Source of the DNA: an uncultured Clostridia bacterium
GTDB taxonomy: Bacteria; Bacillota; Clostridia; Oscillospirales; Oscillospiraceae
Length of the DNA stretch: 50,802 nt
Assembly: GCA_946625125.1 (NCBI GenBank)
Contig: CAMOSU010000004.1
Location: 1-50,802, forward strand
Direction: 5' to 3'
Below are positions 24,601-32,623 of the stretch, piece by piece. Every line of letters begins with the position of its first letter. The stretch's first letter is position 1. Under the pieces are notes generated by a model. It had not been told where the DNA came from, made no database searches, and saw only the letters and a list, made by a program, of their open reading frames with translations. The position numbers were made by a program, and so were the translations under genes.

Positions 24601-27600
24601 GACAGAAACGGCAGCAAGTACTATTCCTTTACCGTGGACAGATCGCTGTACAACCGGGTGATCTTCAATGACGGCGGCGAATACCAGACCGACAACAGCC
24701 ACTCTCTGCACCTGGACAACGACCTCACTCTGAGTAAGCTCCACAACGGAATTCTGACTGTCTCCAACAACACCGATACTTACTGGTACGTGACGGCAGT
24801 GGACGACATCTGGCCCGATTCGGAGGCTGTAGAAAGCTGCCGGGGCAGCTATAAGCACTACGTCAGCGTGCGGGGCGCGGAGGAATACGTGGAGACCGTC
24901 ACCGACGAAAGCGCCTCCCACAGCTACGGTCCCGCGGTCCATGTGGAGGGAACCGGCACCCACACCCACGTCTGCACTGTCTGCGGCTATCGGGAGATCG
25001 TCAATTGCGACTACGGCAGCGACGGCATTTGTACCGAATGCGGCGCAGGCCGTTCCGAAGCCCTCCCGGAGGGCCGCTCCGGCGGCTTCGTGGGCTGGAT
25101 GAAGGGCTCCCACATCCAGGACTCCCACGCCGACAATTTCAGCCATATCATCGGCATGATCGCCGCCGGCGGCTATGCCGGCGAGATTGAGCCCGGCAAT
25201 GTGGCGGACGTGGCCGGCGGCGTCTCCGTGCTCCAGGGCGCGGTGAAGGCCGACGAGCTTCTGTCCGTGGCCCGGGACTTTGTACCCAGCATCCGCAACT
25301 CCACCACCAAAGCCATCCCCTGCGGCGGCGTGGTCCGGGCCGAGGCCCTCTCCGACGCCCAGGTACAGCGGGGCATGGCCGGCGGCTATGTGGGCCACAA
25401 TCTGGGCGGCCAGATTTGGGGCAACAACCGCAGCGCCTGGAAGGATGAAAATGAGGTGGTCAACAACGTTGACACCTACAAGGGCGATATCCATGAGTGC
25501 GCCGCCATCCGAATTCTCTCAGTCTACGGCGCGGAATACGCCGGCGGCTTCACCGGCCTCATGGAAGCGGGCAGCACCGCCGGGACCGGCAATGTGTCCC
25601 TGCTCTTCGACCTTGTCAAGCTGAACAATCTGCTGAGCGCTCTTAAGGTCTCCTACCCCACCGAGGAAAATACCGCGGTTTATGGTCCCCTGGCCCAGAT
25701 GGATCCCGAAATCTGGAACGGCTGGGTGGAGTATGTGGGCCAATACGGCGGCTACGGCATGGGCATGCCGTATGTGAACGACCAGACTGAACTGGACGCG
25801 ATTCTGGATCAATACCTCTACGGCTTCCATGTCACCGCGGGCCGGGACAGCTATGAGAATCTCTCTTTGACGGCTGTCAGCGGCTGCGCCGGCGGCTACG
25901 TGGGCTCCATGCGCTCCGGCACCATTACCAACGGCCAGGCCCACGACGTAAAGCAGGTCAGGGCCATGCGGAACGCCGGCGGCTTTGCCGGCGACATGAA
26001 GACCGGCTCCGTGGCGAATCTGGGCCAGGCCAGCGTCCTGGGTCTGGATCTCAATCTGGGTCAGCTTCTGGGCGGCGCCCTGCAGGTCTTTGTCCCTGTG
26101 GTGAAGGACTCCTCCGTCCACGGCTACCAGAACGGCATGAGCATCCTGGCCTTTGGCGACAGCGCCAACGGCTCCGGCAACGCCGGCGGCTTTGCGGGCA
26201 ACGCCCGGGGCGCTCAAATCTGGGGCGACGCCGAGGACACCGGCGATCCCGAACTCTGGTGTAACGTCTACAATCTGAAAAAGGTCCAGGGCTCCCGCTA
26301 TGTGGGCGGCTACATCGGCATCCTGGGCTCCGGCACCACCGCCGAGGTGGGTACCAACGTCAGCGAGGGTCCTCTCCAGGATCTGCTGGACGCCGTGGTA
26401 AAGACCGGCGGGGACAACGCCACCAATCTGCTGAGCCTGGTGAATGCCACGGTCTCCACCGTTCGCAAAGCCTCCGTCACCGTGGCGGACCCCGAATGGG
26501 GCTTCACCGTGGGCGGCTGGACGGAAAGCACCCAGGCCGGGGGCGAGACCGTCACCACCAAGCATGTTCCCCTGACAGCCGGCGGCTTTGTCGGCACCAT
26601 GGAGGGCGCCATCATCGGCAACGACGAGGACAAAACCCTCACGGACGCCAACATCAAAATCCAGAATCTCCGGGGCGTAGAGGCCCAATATTACGCCGGC
26701 GGCTTCCTGGGCGTTGCCAATGAGGGCAGCGCCGCGTCCCTGGCGGAGGGCAAAACCAACCTGCTGTCCCTGGCAAATCTGGGCAACATCTCCGCGCTTG
26801 ATATTTTCCGGCCCTACATCTACAACTCCGACGTAAGCGGCGTTGCGGAGGGCTTCACCGTCCGGGTTTCCGGCGAGGAAAAGAGCGGCACCATGAACTC
26901 CACCCGCTACTCCGGCTGCGCCGGCGGCTTCGGCGGCGCGCTGCTGGACGGGCATGTGGAAAACGCCCATGTAACCAAGCTCAATGAGGTGCAGGGTCTG
27001 AACTATGCAGGCGGCTTCATCGGCCACTGCGGAAAGGGCGGCGTCGTAGACGCTGACAGCGCCTCTCTGGTGAGCCAGGCCAATCTGCTGAACGCCCAGG
27101 CCGGCGTCGGGGACGTCATGGGCTCCCGGGTGGTGAGCTCCACCGTCTCCGGCATCGACGCGGGCTATGTGGTCCGGGCTGCCGGCGGCTCTGAGGCCAT
27201 TGCGGGCGGCTTTGTGGGCTTCGCGGATCTGGCGAAGATCGGCTTCAAGCCCGCCACCATCACGGAGGAGGAGCAAGCTCTGCCCTGTACCGCCTCCAAT
27301 CTGAAGCTGGTGATCAGCGACCAAATCGCCGGCGGCTTCATCGGCAAGACCACCAAGGGCTTCCTGGTGGAGCTCCAGGCCAGCTCTGTGCTGCTGGCCG
27401 GTCTGCTGACCCTGGTGAACGAACTGCTGGAGCTGCTCTATTTCCCTGAGCTCCAGAGCGGCAACGGCCTGAATCTGAACATTCTTGGCAAGGCACTGTC
27501 CGTCTCCCTGCTGGACGGCGGAAACACCCTGGGCGTTACCCTGCTGGGCATTCCCATCACCGTATCTCTGTCCCGGGCCAGCGACACGGGAGACTCCACG

Positions 27601-30600
27601 GATCTGGCAAGAATCACCCTGGGCGATTCCTACATTGAGCTGCCCTGCAACGAGGACGGCCTCATTGACCCGGAACACAGCAACCTGAACATTGGTCTGA
27701 TTCCCGCGTTCTACACCACCGTGAAGAACAGCAGCGTCACCGGCATCGACAGGGGCTTTGACGTCTTCGCCGGCGGCGCGGAGCAGGACAAGGACGGCAC
27801 CCATCGCAACGGCTACGCCGGCGGCTTCGTCGCCTTCAACCAGTTAGGCGAAATCGTCAACTGCGAGGCGGTCAACTGTGACGTGGCGCGGGGTTCCCAC
27901 GCCAAGCTCTCCGAAACCGCCACGGACTCCACCCAGAGGGTAGGACCCTTCACCGGACATTACACAGACGAATCCAACTACAGCGCCAACGGACAAAGCG
28001 CCAAGGAAACCGGCGACAAATTCAACAACACTCCCCACACTCAGGAAACGCCGCCTGCGGCTCCCTTCGAGACCGACGCCAAGGTGAAGCTGATGGAGGA
28101 CACCCTCCTGCTTCCGAATCTGCAGTCCATGACCCCGGAGACTGCGGAGATGCAGAACCCCTGCCTGCCCACGGTGGATCTCACCCTCCACAAGATCTGG
28201 AACGACATGGACGGCAGTCTGGGGCTGCGCGCAAATTCCGAAACGCCTGTGAGCGTCCAGTTCACCGTGACCCGGGTCGCCGTGGATAAGGACGGAAATC
28301 CCATTGCCGATGTGCCGTCCGTGACGGAAACCGTCACCCTGACGGCGGAGGACGCAAACCCCTTCACTCCCAACGTCTGGACGAAGCAGCTCACCGGCAA
28401 ACCCGCCTCCGGCACCAGAACGGTGACGGTAGACGGAACCGCAGCAACCCAGGTGTTCTACTACAGGTACTCCGTCACGGAGGCTGCTGTGACCGGCTAT
28501 ATCTCCGGCACTGCCTACGCCGACGCGGACACGGCGGACAAGCTGAGCTTCGACGCCGACAAGACCGGCGGCTATGTGGCCAAGATCACGAATCAGTCCG
28601 TCTCCGAACAGACTGTGGTGGTGGACTTCGGTCTCCCCGTCAGCGTCAGCGTGGTGGACTATCTGAAAATGAAGTACGGCTATCCCGCCGACGGCTTCCA
28701 GGTGGCAGGCCTGCTCCCCGAGAGCGAGCTGAATCAGGCTTCCATCTACAGCACCAAGGACAGCCAGGGAGACGAGCTGCTGCAGACGGCCCTGGATGTG
28801 GTCAAGCAGGAAAACAATCCCACCCCTGTCACGCACCAGGAGGGGGCGCGGCCCCAGTACGGCAGCTTCCGCGTCCCGGCCAAGAGCGGCGGCGCTCCCG
28901 TGACCAAGCTGACCTACGTCCCCGGCAGCATGATGTTCGACAAGCCCATTTCCCTGATTGTAGCCCTGCAAAACGAAAAGGGTGCCAACTACTATACCAA
29001 GCTCACAGTGGTCCCCGCCAGCAACATCTACTATGAGGAGGACTTCATCTCCTTCACGCCCGACCAGGACTGGGAGAAGATTCTTCCCACCCAGGAGCCG
29101 GAGGAAAACGGCCAGGACGATCAGACTCCCGACCCCGAGGACATCCACGACGGAGAGCAGGACGAGGACCGTCCCGGCCTGGATCTGGAGGATTATAACT
29201 CCGTCTACGGCTACGACCGGGAGTACAACAACAGCAGCACCTACAGCCTGGGTACCGTGCGGAAGGTCCACATGGACAATTCCTATCTGAATCCGAACGA
29301 CCCCCATTACAAACAATGGCCCACCGCGCAGTTTACCTTCACCGGCACAGGCTTCGACCTGCTTTCCGTCACCAGCGGCAACACCGGCTATTTCCGGGTG
29401 TTCGTCTACGAGGGGACGGAGGTCAACGAGGACAAGAAGGTGGCCACCTGGTCTGTGGACAGCTTCTACGGCTTCCAGCGCTCCGCGAGTAAATCCTTCA
29501 CCCGGTACTACTGCGTATGGGACAAGGAAGCCCACGTCTGGCGAGTGGCGAAGCAGCCCTGCCCGGGTATGGAAACCAAGCCCACCGGGAAGGAGAACGG
29601 CATTCCCATCCTGGACGCCATGCCCGCCCCTGTGAAGGCAGGGGAGGAGCCGGAGATCACCACCTTCATCTACTACCGGGAGGACTACAACTGGCAGCCT
29701 GCCCAGGGCGAGAGCGAAACCCTGTACCAAGTGCCTGTCATCTCCTCCATGGACCGGGTCATCAAGGATCTCACCAACGGCGGCTACACCACCATGTCCT
29801 ACGGCACCTACACCGTGGTGGTCCAGCCCCTGTATTCCTCCTTCTTCGACCACACCAGCGAAAAGAAGGGCTACGACGTCTACATCGACGGCGTGCGGAT
29901 CTACACCCCCGCCCAGAATCTGGACACCGACTACTACCTCCAGGATCACGAGGGCTGGCCTCAGTTCCTGGAGCTGCGGAACCTGCTTCTGGGGCAGGGC
30001 AGCTACGGCAGCGAGGATCAGGACGAATCACAGCTAACATACTGCGTCATGGTGGACGGCATCGACGGAAGCCAGATCACCCTGGACGAGTTCAAACAGT
30101 ACGGCCCCAACAACGAGATCTACCTGGAACCCGGTCAGGCCATTGCCTTCAAGCTGACAAAGGGCAGCAGCGCTTCCATCGACCAGATCCACATCAGCGC
30201 CAAGAAGGTCTTCCAGGCTGACGGGAATGCCGCCCTTCAGGTGGCCAGCATCCCCGGGGATCACGGAGAGATTCTGGAGTCCTCCAAGCTGTCTCTGAAC
30301 ACCAGCTCCGAGTGCTACTACGACTTCTCCGACTTCATCCGCTGGAACGGGAATGAAAGCGAGTTCATCCGCATCGCCAACACCGGCAGCGCCGTGGTAT
30401 CCCTGCGGAGCATGAAGGTCACATATCAGGACGGGGACGCCCTGGCAGACGACCTGGTGGGCTTCTCTCTCCTCTCCTCCGAGGATACCGAGACCATACT
30501 GGACCTCCTCCACAGCGGAACGGTGCTCCCGGTCATTCTGGACGAGCTCAGTGACTTCGCCGGAGCCAGCGTCAGCCTGGAGAGCGACTTCTCCCTGCAC

Positions 30601-31485
30601 TTCTATGTCCCCGAAAGCCTGCTGGTGGGCGCGGTGAACCCCTATGTGGTCTTCACCAAGCAGACGGCAGAGGGCGAAGTGACCGTGACCCAATATGCCT
30701 ATGAGCAGGCCATGCTGGGAGATATGCCCTGCAGAATGTACAGCTTTGGCGACATCTCCGCCGCGGAGATGGGCCGTGAAGTCACCGCCCGACTCTTCTA
30801 CCGGGTGGATGACCAGGATCACATGAGCCAGCCCCTGAGCTACAGCGTCCGGCAGTACGCCGAGAATATGCTGGAAAAGACCCAGGATCAGGACCTGCGG
30901 ACCCTGCTGGTGGACATGCTGAACTACGGCGCTGAGGCCCAGCAATACTTTGGGGTAGATCCGGAGCATCCCGTAAACGCCGATTTGACCGCGGAACAGC
31001 AGGCCTGGGCCACCCAGACCCCGCCGGTTCTGGAGGACCACAGCGGCCTGGACCGGCAGGAAAACGCCCAGGTCTGGTTCGAGGGCTGCTCCCTGAGCCT
31101 GGAGCGTCGGGTCACCTTGAACTACTACCTGGATCTGTCCACAAGCGGCCTGGCTCCGGAGGATCTGGCCCTGCGACTGAGCTGGACTTACAGCGGCGCC
31201 AACGTGCATGAGACTCTGATTGACGGTTCCGACTTTGAAGCCAAAAATCTCAACGGCCGACAGCTTTATCTGGCGATTCTGGACAGTCTGGACGCAACCC
31301 AGATGCGGACCGTGGTCTCCGCGGAGCTAATCGACAAGAGCACAGGAGACTCCGTCAGCGATACGCTGCGCTACAGCATCGAATCCTATGCCCAGAGCAA
31401 GGCCCAGGAGCCCGGCTTGTCCGACCTGGTGCTGGCCATGATGAAATTCGGTGATGCCGCTCAGACCTATTTCTCCCGGAACTAA
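18658..31485 (+). CDS. Giant secreted surface protein (4275 aa) with about 30 GGFxG repeats, CBM26-like and Cna-B-like modules
   Basis: Translation begins at TTG 18658, 9 nt after AAAGGA. A signal peptide (VSLLLVLCMCLSLLPVTALAA) is followed by a Pro/Glu/Thr region. About thirty short motifs of the form AGGF(V/A/L)G, such as YVGGFVGYS, NAGGFAGDM and YAGGFLGVA, recur over residues 490-3080, in GLUG-like beta-solenoid style. Inserted are two InlB-like repeats (near residues 847 and 1114, ending in GYTFVGWT and YHFEGWV) each with a shared 200-residue follow-on, a starch-binding CBM26-like module (about 1940-2045, WAYIFNSETD to YNRVIFNDGG) and a four-Cys knuckle (HVCTVCGY...GICTECG, about 2090). 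A Cna-B-like domain (about 3170-3330, LHKIWNDMDG) and two copies of a C-terminal domain ending NYGAEAQQYF and KFGDAAQTYF follow. No LPxTG or SLH is present, so anchoring is unclear. A peptide gene follows after 12 bp. Confidence 0.9.
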   Translation: MQHKVFRRGVSLLLVLCMCLSLLPVTALAADPAEDNAPVIADTAPAEDASVQRGEYSAPAQTETAPEQEPEPEPETPEPVTTEPETTEPEPQRGVPQPQGAGNAPNEGRASADQQVMEVNGKQFILLGTPQQLEALDYYPQTAAVGDANSDQITESRRYDVTGPIWRVTEKRDNYRSDDWYVSNTELVYPGDNNLTGSFASYPLYGENDCITDPNHGAADTHKLGETVVTREETHFLITYDMERDYYVGGTMDAPDRNVVSYDYGKYSPRNNYVVFRDIDLNSENWTPLMFYGLMYGVKGSELTDTTLADAVQEIMNSRDYEDYASYVQPVIQNISVNTALENRYANESQDRSVLLPDKYVGVGFFASVTSARPGSDSGLTHTKTEVRNLRLENVDITNSYSSIFINETLVSWLTTNLGSGVGYLLDFLLRLLTGKSGTDFANSVRDLLTARAKDPTNFATGSFAGRIYGDVLIENCDVAGATVNSEKSYVGGFVGYSTGAEQYDLVSESLGSLLKLLKTILNLIPGLGLGDLISIVQNVLPLNTLVPVNYLNPHIEDCELRGLSGSLGPSSLTWNFPKNSLEGLIDDTVPAQFNGGFIGCKVATVMINCGVHDSDYTVYAKEFGGGFAGLARDAVIQELLTDLGINLGVMKSLLNRLMDSNIDLQSIQVRCNIIGSDVTVSGENYLGGFNGAMTNAYCINNEMRAQGKTLTVNGTGDCVGGFAGIATLGWAMSMGQGEANGNTSLLSTLKNVVASLTSSYGSELLSLLGVGQSEILGLQFDYSRTANSGEGASVTGYDFVGGLVGKADALIMTGTTAANLSRMTYFQHGDLTAWDVFPNMSRTEEYTVTFHYLDGSTTTQTVSQSDNFTLTLPNGADMNGYTFVGWTTEHIDHAIGEPSDLLLPGESYLVTRDTTFNALYSIEGETVWELLAGTPASWEEEYASYIVTFGRDDNMVVLTGLKASGVNGTSYESTGSGGAKTIAQIRSDGGDNSLFTLISGIMLSNVPNLYLFEADKVLGQSDVYFRGLEYGDYLGFVLSKLVAYGAKEARTQWHPRINADLSVLFESDYGTGHYLVYDPSAGYFKQGTQAEAEANKLYIWGETKLPTRYTTVDRYTIRYYDMFADSVSQEVVTVGGGYTTTLPTCPDHGDYHFEGWVPAHYDHVEELPAQIYAAGSSYTANQDITLNALYSKVGDMVYELLSGSPEDWATDHDSYLITSGFDENMAVLKALSAGASYESASSGGASSIQNIRESGDDETLFTVTPGVRISNVTTPYLFTAQEDSELSGAYTLQGNGAVYLGETEGELSACGASGENTRWNLSVNTDTALMASIPGEEPVYLVYDSETAGFRLGTQAEAEAGQLRIWGEGRLPTRYTTVQSAEDIPQEAESDSLSDAIIGDFAKIHVKGLELVNGHKYVGGIAGLAGTANVSGLLNDTIGVGDFKKFEFSDIESIGGTELTEGSSEYGLKVYGHVEDKSQDSGAGFYVGGGVGMAIGGDLFRMELTRLAEIDGANCVGGFGGCVGPGDLISTSGLNVQLLGLSLLSANKLLSVGGGVLTDARTVTVQGVPAGFTVQATGVNANGSQVVYTAGGFYGRANSSSVRDGHVENLLWVKANKDDGRAGGFVGVSEVGGLASVDSPEGTEIKSLLSAGKLLEAVGYLIPDFSMVDTTYVNGGYVEAAWAGGFAADFQSGTVDNSGKASDDWYAVYNIDRVTGTRYAGGFGAKLYSGALADVGGGISILGGISNLSIGVSDFLSLVQAYVPTVSNAGVKSFSTYSDPQNQGFTVECTGYDPNDKTTGAAGGFLGYASGAQISRCNVLQLRHTVVTEPEELDGKDGTPYFTRQSSYAVSGTRYGGGYAGFLDIGSSASLGGGLNALGSNLNLTNLLGALDVVISTVEHSTVTGGPGGFAVKASAYTGGNESGSGTSASGESASEPDEITVYVVDNTPTETLWAYIFNSETDSHDGSPWHGHKLESLGTDRNGSKYYSFTVDRSLYNRVIFNDGGEYQTDNSHSLHLDNDLTLSKLHNGILTVSNNTDTYWYVTAVDDIWPDSEAVESCRGSYKHYVSVRGAEEYVETVTDESASHSYGPAVHVEGTGTHTHVCTVCGYREIVNCDYGSDGICTECGAGRSEALPEGRSGGFVGWMKGSHIQDSHADNFSHIIGMIAAGGYAGEIEPGNVADVAGGVSVLQGAVKADELLSVARDFVPSIRNSTTKAIPCGGVVRAEALSDAQVQRGMAGGYVGHNLGGQIWGNNRSAWKDENEVVNNVDTYKGDIHECAAIRILSVYGAEYAGGFTGLMEAGSTAGTGNVSLLFDLVKLNNLLSALKVSYPTEENTAVYGPLAQMDPEIWNGWVEYVGQYGGYGMGMPYVNDQTELDAILDQYLYGFHVTAGRDSYENLSLTAVSGCAGGYVGSMRSGTITNGQAHDVKQVRAMRNAGGFAGDMKTGSVANLGQASVLGLDLNLGQLLGGALQVFVPVVKDSSVHGYQNGMSILAFGDSANGSGNAGGFAGNARGAQIWGDAEDTGDPELWCNVYNLKKVQGSRYVGGYIGILGSGTTAEVGTNVSEGPLQDLLDAVVKTGGDNATNLLSLVNATVSTVRKASVTVADPEWGFTVGGWTESTQAGGETVTTKHVPLTAGGFVGTMEGAIIGNDEDKTLTDANIKIQNLRGVEAQYYAGGFLGVANEGSAASLAEGKTNLLSLANLGNISALDIFRPYIYNSDVSGVAEGFTVRVSGEEKSGTMNSTRYSGCAGGFGGALLDGHVENAHVTKLNEVQGLNYAGGFIGHCGKGGVVDADSASLVSQANLLNAQAGVGDVMGSRVVSSTVSGIDAGYVVRAAGGSEAIAGGFVGFADLAKIGFKPATITEEEQALPCTASNLKLVISDQIAGGFIGKTTKGFLVELQASSVLLAGLLTLVNELLELLYFPELQSGNGLNLNILGKALSVSLLDGGNTLGVTLLGIPITVSLSRASDTGDSTDLARITLGDSYIELPCNEDGLIDPEHSNLNIGLIPAFYTTVKNSSVTGIDRGFDVFAGGAEQDKDGTHRNGYAGGFVAFNQLGEIVNCEAVNCDVARGSHAKLSETATDSTQRVGPFTGHYTDESNYSANGQSAKETGDKFNNTPHTQETPPAAPFETDAKVKLMEDTLLLPNLQSMTPETAEMQNPCLPTVDLTLHKIWNDMDGSLGLRANSETPVSVQFTVTRVAVDKDGNPIADVPSVTETVTLTAEDANPFTPNVWTKQLTGKPASGTRTVTVDGTAATQVFYYRYSVTEAAVTGYISGTAYADADTADKLSFDADKTGGYVAKITNQSVSEQTVVVDFGLPVSVSVVDYLKMKYGYPADGFQVAGLLPESELNQASIYSTKDSQGDELLQTALDVVKQENNPTPVTHQEGARPQYGSFRVPAKSGGAPVTKLTYVPGSMMFDKPISLIVALQNEKGANYYTKLTVVPASNIYYEEDFISFTPDQDWEKILPTQEPEENGQDDQTPDPEDIHDGEQDEDRPGLDLEDYNSVYGYDREYNNSSTYSLGTVRKVHMDNSYLNPNDPHYKQWPTAQFTFTGTGFDLLSVTSGNTGYFRVFVYEGTEVNEDKKVATWSVDSFYGFQRSASKSFTRYYCVWDKEAHVWRVAKQPCPGMETKPTGKENGIPILDAMPAPVKAGEEPEITTFIYYREDYNWQPAQGESETLYQVPVISSMDRVIKDLTNGGYTTMSYGTYTVVVQPLYSSFFDHTSEKKGYDVYIDGVRIYTPAQNLDTDYYLQDHEGWPQFLELRNLLLGQGSYGSEDQDESQLTYCVMVDGIDGSQITLDEFKQYGPNNEIYLEPGQAIAFKLTKGSSASIDQIHISAKKVFQADGNAALQVASIPGDHGEILESSKLSLNTSSECYYDFSDFIRWNGNESEFIRIANTGSAVVSLRSMKVTYQDGDALADDLVGFSLLSSEDTETILDLLHSGTVLPVILDELSDFAGASVSLESDFSLHFYVPESLLVGAVNPYVVFTKQTAEGEVTVTQYAYEQAMLGDMPCRMYSFGDISAAEMGREVTARLFYRVDDQDHMSQPLSYSVRQYAENMLEKTQDQDLRTLLVDMLNYGAEAQQYFGVDPEHPVNADLTAEQQAWATQTPPVLEDHSGLDRQENAQVWFEGCSLSLERRVTLNYYLDLSTSGLAPEDLALRLSWTYSGANVHETLIDGSDFEAKNLNGRQLYLAILDSLDATQMRTVVSAELIDKSTGDSVSDTLRYSIESYAQSKAQEPGLSDLVLAMMKFGDAAQTYFSRN

Positions 31486-31497
31486 GGAGTACACCCA

Positions 31498-31752
31498 ATG
31501 AAAAAAGTCTATGAAAAGCCCAAAATCCAATATGAAAGCTTCTCTCTGTCGGACAGCATCTCCTCCGGCTGCGAGGGAATCGCCAATCTGGGGGAGGGCG
31601 CCTGCGCCGTCAATCCCAAGGACCTTCTGGAAATCGGGGAGGTAATCAACATCTTCAACAATGATCTGATCTGCGACGACACCAACATCGACGATCGGAA
31701 CTGGTTTTGCTACCATGCTCCCGCGGAGTGGAACAATGTCTACAGCTCCTGA
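31498..31752 (+). CDS. Putative RiPP precursor peptide (84 aa, four Cys, Ser-Ser end)
   Basis: A small protein starting MKKVYEKPKIQYESFSLSDS, with AAGGAG-type RBS, 12 bp after the giant gene. The opening Y-x-x-P-x-I...SF resembles the leader motif YxxPxLxxxGxF bound by PqqD-like recognition elements and is common to short Clostridia peptides ahead of maturation genes. Cys25 follows SISSG, a plausible leader/core border; the rest holds Cys36, Cys59 and Cys71, many Asp and Asn, two Trp and aromatic residues, and ends NNVYSS. The kinase gene overlaps its 3' end and the SPASM enzyme comes next, so order precursor, kinase, maturase is complete. It could instead be a small structural or signalling protein. 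No modified residue can be read from sequence. Confidence 0.65.
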   Translation: MKKVYEKPKIQYESFSLSDSISSGCEGIANLGEGACAVNPKDLLEIGEVINIFNNDLICDDTNIDDRNWFCYHAPAEWNNVYSS

Positions 31753-32623
31753 ACTTCCCTCCGGCAATCCCTTCACCTATGAGATCGGAGGCTTCCAGGT
31801 CAGCCTGGATTCATTCCCCTTTCATGAATCCGAATACCTGGCGGCATTCCGTAAGGAATGTCGTCAGGGTTCGGACCTCCACCTGACGGTGCGGGAGGAA
31901 CCCTTTCTCCCCTTTCCGGCAGGGGTGGAGATCGCAATGGTGGGCGAGACCCGATTCTCCGACCCGGAGGGCCGGAGAATCCGGGTTTGCAGAACAGAGG
32001 ATAAAAGCAAAATCCTCTACCGTATCACAGAGCTGGCCCCGGGCTCGCTGCTGGCGGAAATCATACCTGACGCGGCGGCCGGGCTGGGCTCCTATCTGAT
32101 CCTCCGCTGGCTGGATCTGCCCGGAGCCTTTCTGGAGCGGGGCGCGGTGTTTCTCCACGCCTCCTTCATCCGCTGGAACGGCAAGGCCATTCTCTTCACC
32201 GGACGCAAGCAGATCGGGAAGTCCACCCAGGCCGGGCTTTGGCAAAGGCATCAAAACGCCGAGGTGCTTAACGGCGACCGGGTTCTGCTGCGTCAGATCG
32301 ACGGGGTGTGGACTGCCTGCGGCTCCCCCTTCTGCGGGACCTCCGGCATCTGCGTCAATGAAAAGCTCCCTGTGGCAGCCATTGTCCTGCTGAAACAGAG
32401 GCCGGACAACGAAATCAGCCGGGTGGATCTGAAGGCGGCCTATGTGGCCTTTCTCTCCGGCTGCAGCTACGATTCCAGAAGCTGGAGGGCCACGGAGCAG
32501 GTCATCGCCCTCACCGAACAAATCCACCGCCAGGTCCCCATGCTGCGGCTGAGCTGCACCCCCGACGAGGCGGCTGTGCGCTGCCTGGAGGCGGCCTTAA
32601 AAGAGGAGGGCATCTATGTCTGA
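31736..32623 (+). CDS. HprK-like serine kinase associated with peptide clusters
   Basis: A 295-residue protein resembling the C-terminal kinase domain of HPr kinase, in the subtype found next to lasso and other RiPP genes. After a divergent N-terminal 130 residues come FLHASFIRWNGKAILFTG, a P-loop GRKQIGKSTQAGLW (about 157-170; relatives usually have GPSGTGKSTQ, so the loop is changed but keeps GKST), LNGDRVLLRQIDGVW, and GSPFCGTSGICVNEKLPVAA, which are typical of that subtype. Known members (PadeK, ThcoK) phosphorylate the last Ser of their precursor. Start ATG 31736 is inside the precursor gene with GGAG 7 nt upstream; the stop overlaps the next start. Substrate here is inferred to be the peptide at 31498. 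Confidence 0.78.
   Translation: MSTAPELPSGNPFTYEIGGFQVSLDSFPFHESEYLAAFRKECRQGSDLHLTVREEPFLPFPAGVEIAMVGETRFSDPEGRRIRVCRTEDKSKILYRITELAPGSLLAEIIPDAAAGLGSYLILRWLDLPGAFLERGAVFLHASFIRWNGKAILFTGRKQIGKSTQAGLWQRHQNAEVLNGDRVLLRQIDGVWTACGSPFCGTSGICVNEKLPVAAIVLLKQRPDNEISRVDLKAAYVAFLSGCSYDSRSWRATEQVIALTEQIHRQVPMLRLSCTPDEAAVRCLEAALKEEGIYV

Noticed and set aside
20371-25494. A 1707-codon open frame on the minus strand opposite the giant surface gene, with similar long frames at 6899-9310 and 27844-29949
   Set aside because: These mirror the codon pattern (GC-rich, C-ending codons) of the plus-strand genes; they lack ribosome sites, family features and plausible composition.
31400-31485. Sortase LPxTG signal at the end of the giant protein
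   Set aside because: The C-terminus ends in an amphipathic domain (FSRN) without LPxTG, hydrophobic helix or basic tail.
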